Shown here piece after piece: positions 40,178 through 42,500 of a DNA stretch of 42,500 bases. Under the pieces are notes generated by a model that was given only the letters and a program-made list of their open reading frames with translations, was not told the DNA's origin and ran no database searches. The position numbers were made by a program, and so were the translations under genes. Source of the DNA: Chloroflexota bacterium (lineage in GTDB: Bacteria > Chloroflexota > UBA6077 > FW602-bin22 > CADDYW01); NCBI GenBank assembly GCA_021324795.1, contig JAJPIK010000016.1, positions 1-42,500 on the forward strand, written 5' to 3'. Position 1 is the stretch's first letter, and each line of letters begins with the position of its first letter.

Positions 40178-42293
40178 CCTCGGCCACGCTCAGTCCACCC
40201 ACCCGTGACACTACGACCTGCTCAACCTGGATCCGCTCGTCTTGATCTTCTGCGCCCGTGATGACGAGAGTAGGTAGGTTAGCGAGCTCGGGTTGGGTAC
40301 GGATCAGGTGGAGTAGGTCGTACCCCGTGAGAGCTGGCATGAGCAGGTCGAGGAGCACGATGTCCGGTTTTTCTTTCGTCAGTAGATCGAAGCCAGTTTG
40401 ACCATCGCGGGCCAGGCGAACATCAGCGTGGCTATGTAATTGACGCAGCATCTCGGCAAGCAGCTTACCCATCTCTGGATGATCTTCGATGACGATCACC
40501 GACTGCCACGTCGGGGCAAGGCGCTCAAGCGCTTTGGAAAGATCGCCGATACTGACCGGCTTGGTGAGGTAGGCAGAACCAGTAACTGCGTGGAGATCAG
40601 GCTGGGAAGCCCGGAACGGACACCTGACGAGTGGCAGGCGTTCGTCGAGCGTCTTCAGCTCAGCAAGACCGGTATCAGCACAAAGGAGCAGCGCGGTCGC
40701 TTGGCCTGCGGCAACCAAAGGCTTAGCTTGCGCGAGGTCGGCAACTGCTTGGACACGGTAACCATCCAAGTATCGATCGATGAGTTTGCTGGCCCGACCA
40801 TCGCCGTCCACCACGACGAGCGTCCGGAGGTCTGGACGCGCGGCAATACTCGTCGTACCGCGTTGGAGCGATCGACTCACCGGCGCGGTCGCGACCACTG
40901 CCGTCGTGAGTGGTAAGCTGAGATAGAAGGTGCTTCCTTCGTTGATGACGCTTTCCACCCAGACGTTTCCACCGTGCAGCTCGACCAAGCGCTTGCAGAT
41001 ACTCAAGCCAAGCCCGGTGCCACCGAGGCGCGTCTGGGTGAGCTGCTGAAAGTCCTGAAAGACTTTCGGAATCTCAGGCTCAGGAATGCCGATTCCCGTG
41101 TCAGTGACTGCCAAGATGATCTCGTTCTCTCGACGCCAAGCACGAATGATTGCCCCACCTTCGTCGGTAAAACGTCGAGCGTTTGCCAGCAGATTAATGA
41201 GAACTTCTCGGATGCGGGTGCGATCGATCAGCAATGATGGCAGATCGGGTGCTAGATCAGTTCGGACGTAGAGGCCGTCTTTTTTGAAAAGGTCGACGAC
41301 TGCCGCGACGGCCTCCTCGACGACGTCGTGGATCGACGTTGACTCCTTGTGCAGCGCCATGCGCCGAGCGTCGATTTGACTGAGCTCGAGTATGTCGTCA
41401 ACAAAGCTAGATATATGGCTGGCGTTGCGGTAGATCGCCTCGATGTAGGCACGCTTCTCCTCACTGAGTCCCAGGTCCGGATCGTTGGGAGCGGCGCGAG
41501 CCAGTAGCTCGGCAAAGCCGACGACAATGTTGAGTGGCGTACGCAGCTCATGACTCACCCAGGCAGCAATCTCGGCCTTCTGGCGCATCGCCTGTTCGGC
41601 GACACTTCTGGCCTCGGCGAGACGGCGGGTGAGACTTTCAAGGCTATCAAGCGTCTCATTTAAGCTCTTGGTGACCCGACCCAACTCGGCTTGCTTGCTC
41701 TGAGCGTCGGCCATCTTTTCCTCCGCCTGCGTGTAAGCGACCCAGCCCCAAGCGAGGGCAGTGGTCAGAGTGCGAGCGATCAACCAGGACAAAAGCAGCG
41801 CGGTGCAAATCATGAAAATATCCGACGCCGTCGAAGGAAAGGCTGGAAGCGCGGGCCAGAAAAGCGCTCCGATTCCCAGGAGGAGGATGCTCGCGGCGGC
41901 GACGATCCAAGTAGTCCAGGCACGAAGGAGGAAAGCCGCGGCAACGACGATCAAGCTATAAAGCGGGGCAAGAGATAGCTGGGGATAAATTGGAAGACAC
42001 AACGTGAGAATAAGCCAGATGCTCGTCACCCAAACCAGAGAGCCAGCGAAACAGTGTAATCTAGCCAGGCGATAGATGATCAGTCCGAGTGTCGACAAAG
42101 CAATCGCCGGGAGCCAGGTGATCAGGCGGGAGCCATCATAAAGGAAAGCGAGCGCCACGAAGCCGGAAAACATCGTCCAGATTGCCAAGGCCCGAATCAC
42201 CGTTTCCTGAAGCTCACGTGCGGCAATACCGTCGTTAGAAGCGTTTGTGGTCAAGTGAGCAGCCGGCCAGATGATCGTCGTTGCCATAGCCAT
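40089..42293 (-). CDS. Hybrid sensor histidine kinase with two receiver domains
   Basis: A 734-residue inner-membrane kinase. About six helices (35-185) form the membrane sensor, followed by a coiled-coil (186-240), HisKA with H248 (WVSHELRTPLN), and HATPase with N-box NLLANARRF, G1 DTGIGIP and G2 GGTGLGLSI. A first receiver (about 490-590) is degenerate, with C538 where the phospho-acceptor Asp should be. A second receiver (about 598-700) keeps E603, D604 and D649 (LLDLLMP) but has Arg (VVSRVGG) in place of the usual Lys. ATG 42287, two codons in, has better spacing from AAAGGGA than ATG 42293. It likely phosphorylates its own receiver and possibly the receiver protein at 38888, with which it overlaps tail to tail. 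Confidence 0.92.
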   Translation of the reverse strand: MAMATTIIWPAAHLTTNASNDGIAARELQETVIRALAIWTMFSGFVALAFLYDGSRLITWLPAIALSTLGLIIYRLARLHCFAGSLVWVTSIWLILTLCLPIYPQLSLAPLYSLIVVAAAFLLRAWTTWIVAAASILLLGIGALFWPALPAFPSTASDIFMICTALLLSWLIARTLTTALAWGWVAYTQAEEKMADAQSKQAELGRVTKSLNETLDSLESLTRRLAEARSVAEQAMRQKAEIAAWVSHELRTPLNIVVGFAELLARAAPNDPDLGLSEEKRAYIEAIYRNASHISSFVDDILELSQIDARRMALHKESTSIHDVVEEAVAAVVDLFKKDGLYVRTDLAPDLPSLLIDRTRIREVLINLLANARRFTDEGGAIIRAWRRENEIILAVTDTGIGIPEPEIPKVFQDFQQLTQTRLGGTGLGLSICKRLVELHGGNVWVESVINEGSTFYLSLPLTTAVVATAPVSRSLQRGTTSIAARPDLRTLVVVDGDGRASKLIDRYLDGYRVQAVADLAQAKPLVAAGQATALLLCADTGLAELKTLDERLPLVRCPFRASQPDLHAVTGSAYLTKPVSIGDLSKALERLAPTWQSVIVIEDHPEMGKLLAEMLRQLHSHADVRLARDGQTGFDLLTKEKPDIVLLDLLMPALTGYDLLHLIRTQPELANLPTLVITGAEDQDERIQVEQVVVSRVGGLSVAEAMDCLKSGLDALLNPPDGTDEGQTPDPPR

Positions 42294-42327
42294 TCCCTTT
42301 GGAAAGCAAGGTCAAGATCAAGTGTAA

Positions 42328-42355
42328 ACAAAAAAGAGACGCGATTGCGTCTCTT
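42328..42355 (-). terminator. Intrinsic terminator of the gene at the right edge
   Basis: Read on the minus strand, the 9-bp stem AAGAGACGC / GCGTCTCTT (42355-42347 with 42342-42334, 4-nt loop) is followed by TTTTTGTTTAC. This is a canonical rho-independent terminator that overlaps the stop codon of the partial frame at 42354-42500 and isolates it from the kinase gene. Confidence 0.75.
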
Positions 42356-42500
42356 AACAGAAAGGATCCATTTTAAACGCCCCGGAAGTTGGTGGGGCAT
42401 CGTTGGTGGGGGGTGGGGGGAATCGCTGCGCACGGAGGGGGAAGCCGAGGTCGCCAGGGCGAGAGCGCGTGAGCGCAAAGCGCTTGGCCATGAGCACGGC
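42354..42500 (-). CDS. C-terminal part of a gene running off the right edge (48 residues)
   Basis: The minus-strand frame is open from the window edge to a TAA at 42356-42354, placed at the terminator stem. It reads AVLMAKRFALTRSRPGDLGF and onward to TSGAFKMDPFC. The position of the stop directly at an intrinsic terminator supports a real gene tail. The Pro-rich end matches no family I recognise, and the frame beyond the window is unknown. Confidence 0.4.
   Translation of the reverse strand, partial: AVLMAKRFALTRSRPGDLGFPLRAQRFPPPPTNDAPPTSGAFKMDPFC

Overview
The window most likely comes from a Chloroflexota bacterium, probably Thermomicrobia or a near relative. This is inferred from protein style, not from a marker gene. 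The clues are four solute-binding lipoproteins with twin-arginine leaders and long Ala/Pro/Thr-rich linkers, a secreted protein built from FxxGxMLW-type repeats, GT39-like membrane proteins carrying extracytoplasmic beta-sandwich repeats, and a form II CoxL-like protein. No rRNA, tRNA, CRISPR array, transposase or phage gene was seen. Positions 1-298 hold no gene I can support.

Region 1 (299-9294). A zinc-type CDF efflux protein (minus strand) is followed by a plus-strand carbohydrate locus: a GHL6-type glycoside hydrolase-like protein, a TIM-barrel sugar isomerase/epimerase, a CUT1 ABC importer (binding protein and two permeases) and an enolase-superfamily dehydratase or epimerase with an unusual metal ligand. 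This looks like uptake and breakdown of a sugar or sugar acid. Good sigma70-type promoters precede the hydrolase and the binding protein.

Region 2 (9295-13066). A decayed archaemetzincin fragment, then a minus-strand MerR regulator plus VIT/VWA protein operon, then fragments of a decayed secreted protein and a strong hairpin.

Region 3 (13067-21549, minus strand). A second CUT1 importer in which two binding proteins flank one permease pair, a formylglycine sulfatase, and a glyoxylate carboligase-like ThDP enzyme with its own promoter. The set suggests use of sulfated sugars.

Region 4 (21824-30483, plus strand). A secreted repeat protein, an NHL-type beta-propeller, and two large GT-C-like membrane proteins, translationally coupled, that share a beta-sandwich repeat.

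Region 5 (30517-38667, minus strand). A MacB/LolCDE-type ABC pair, a form II CoxL-like molybdenum hydroxylase subunit without its partner subunits, a VOC/glyoxalase protein and a third CUT1 importer.

Region 6 (38825-42500). An unusual HTH / degenerate ATPase / receiver protein and a hybrid histidine kinase on opposite strands, overlapping tail to tail by 89 bp, then a terminator and the tail of another gene at the right edge.

None of the three sugar importers has an ATP-binding subunit here, so they probably share one encoded elsewhere. The window also holds two copies of a 32-bp hairpin repeat in leaders of ABC genes, several long perfect hairpins at gene ends, and recognisable gene fossils. 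Start codons were adjusted where a promoter or Shine-Dalgarno site gave a better choice.
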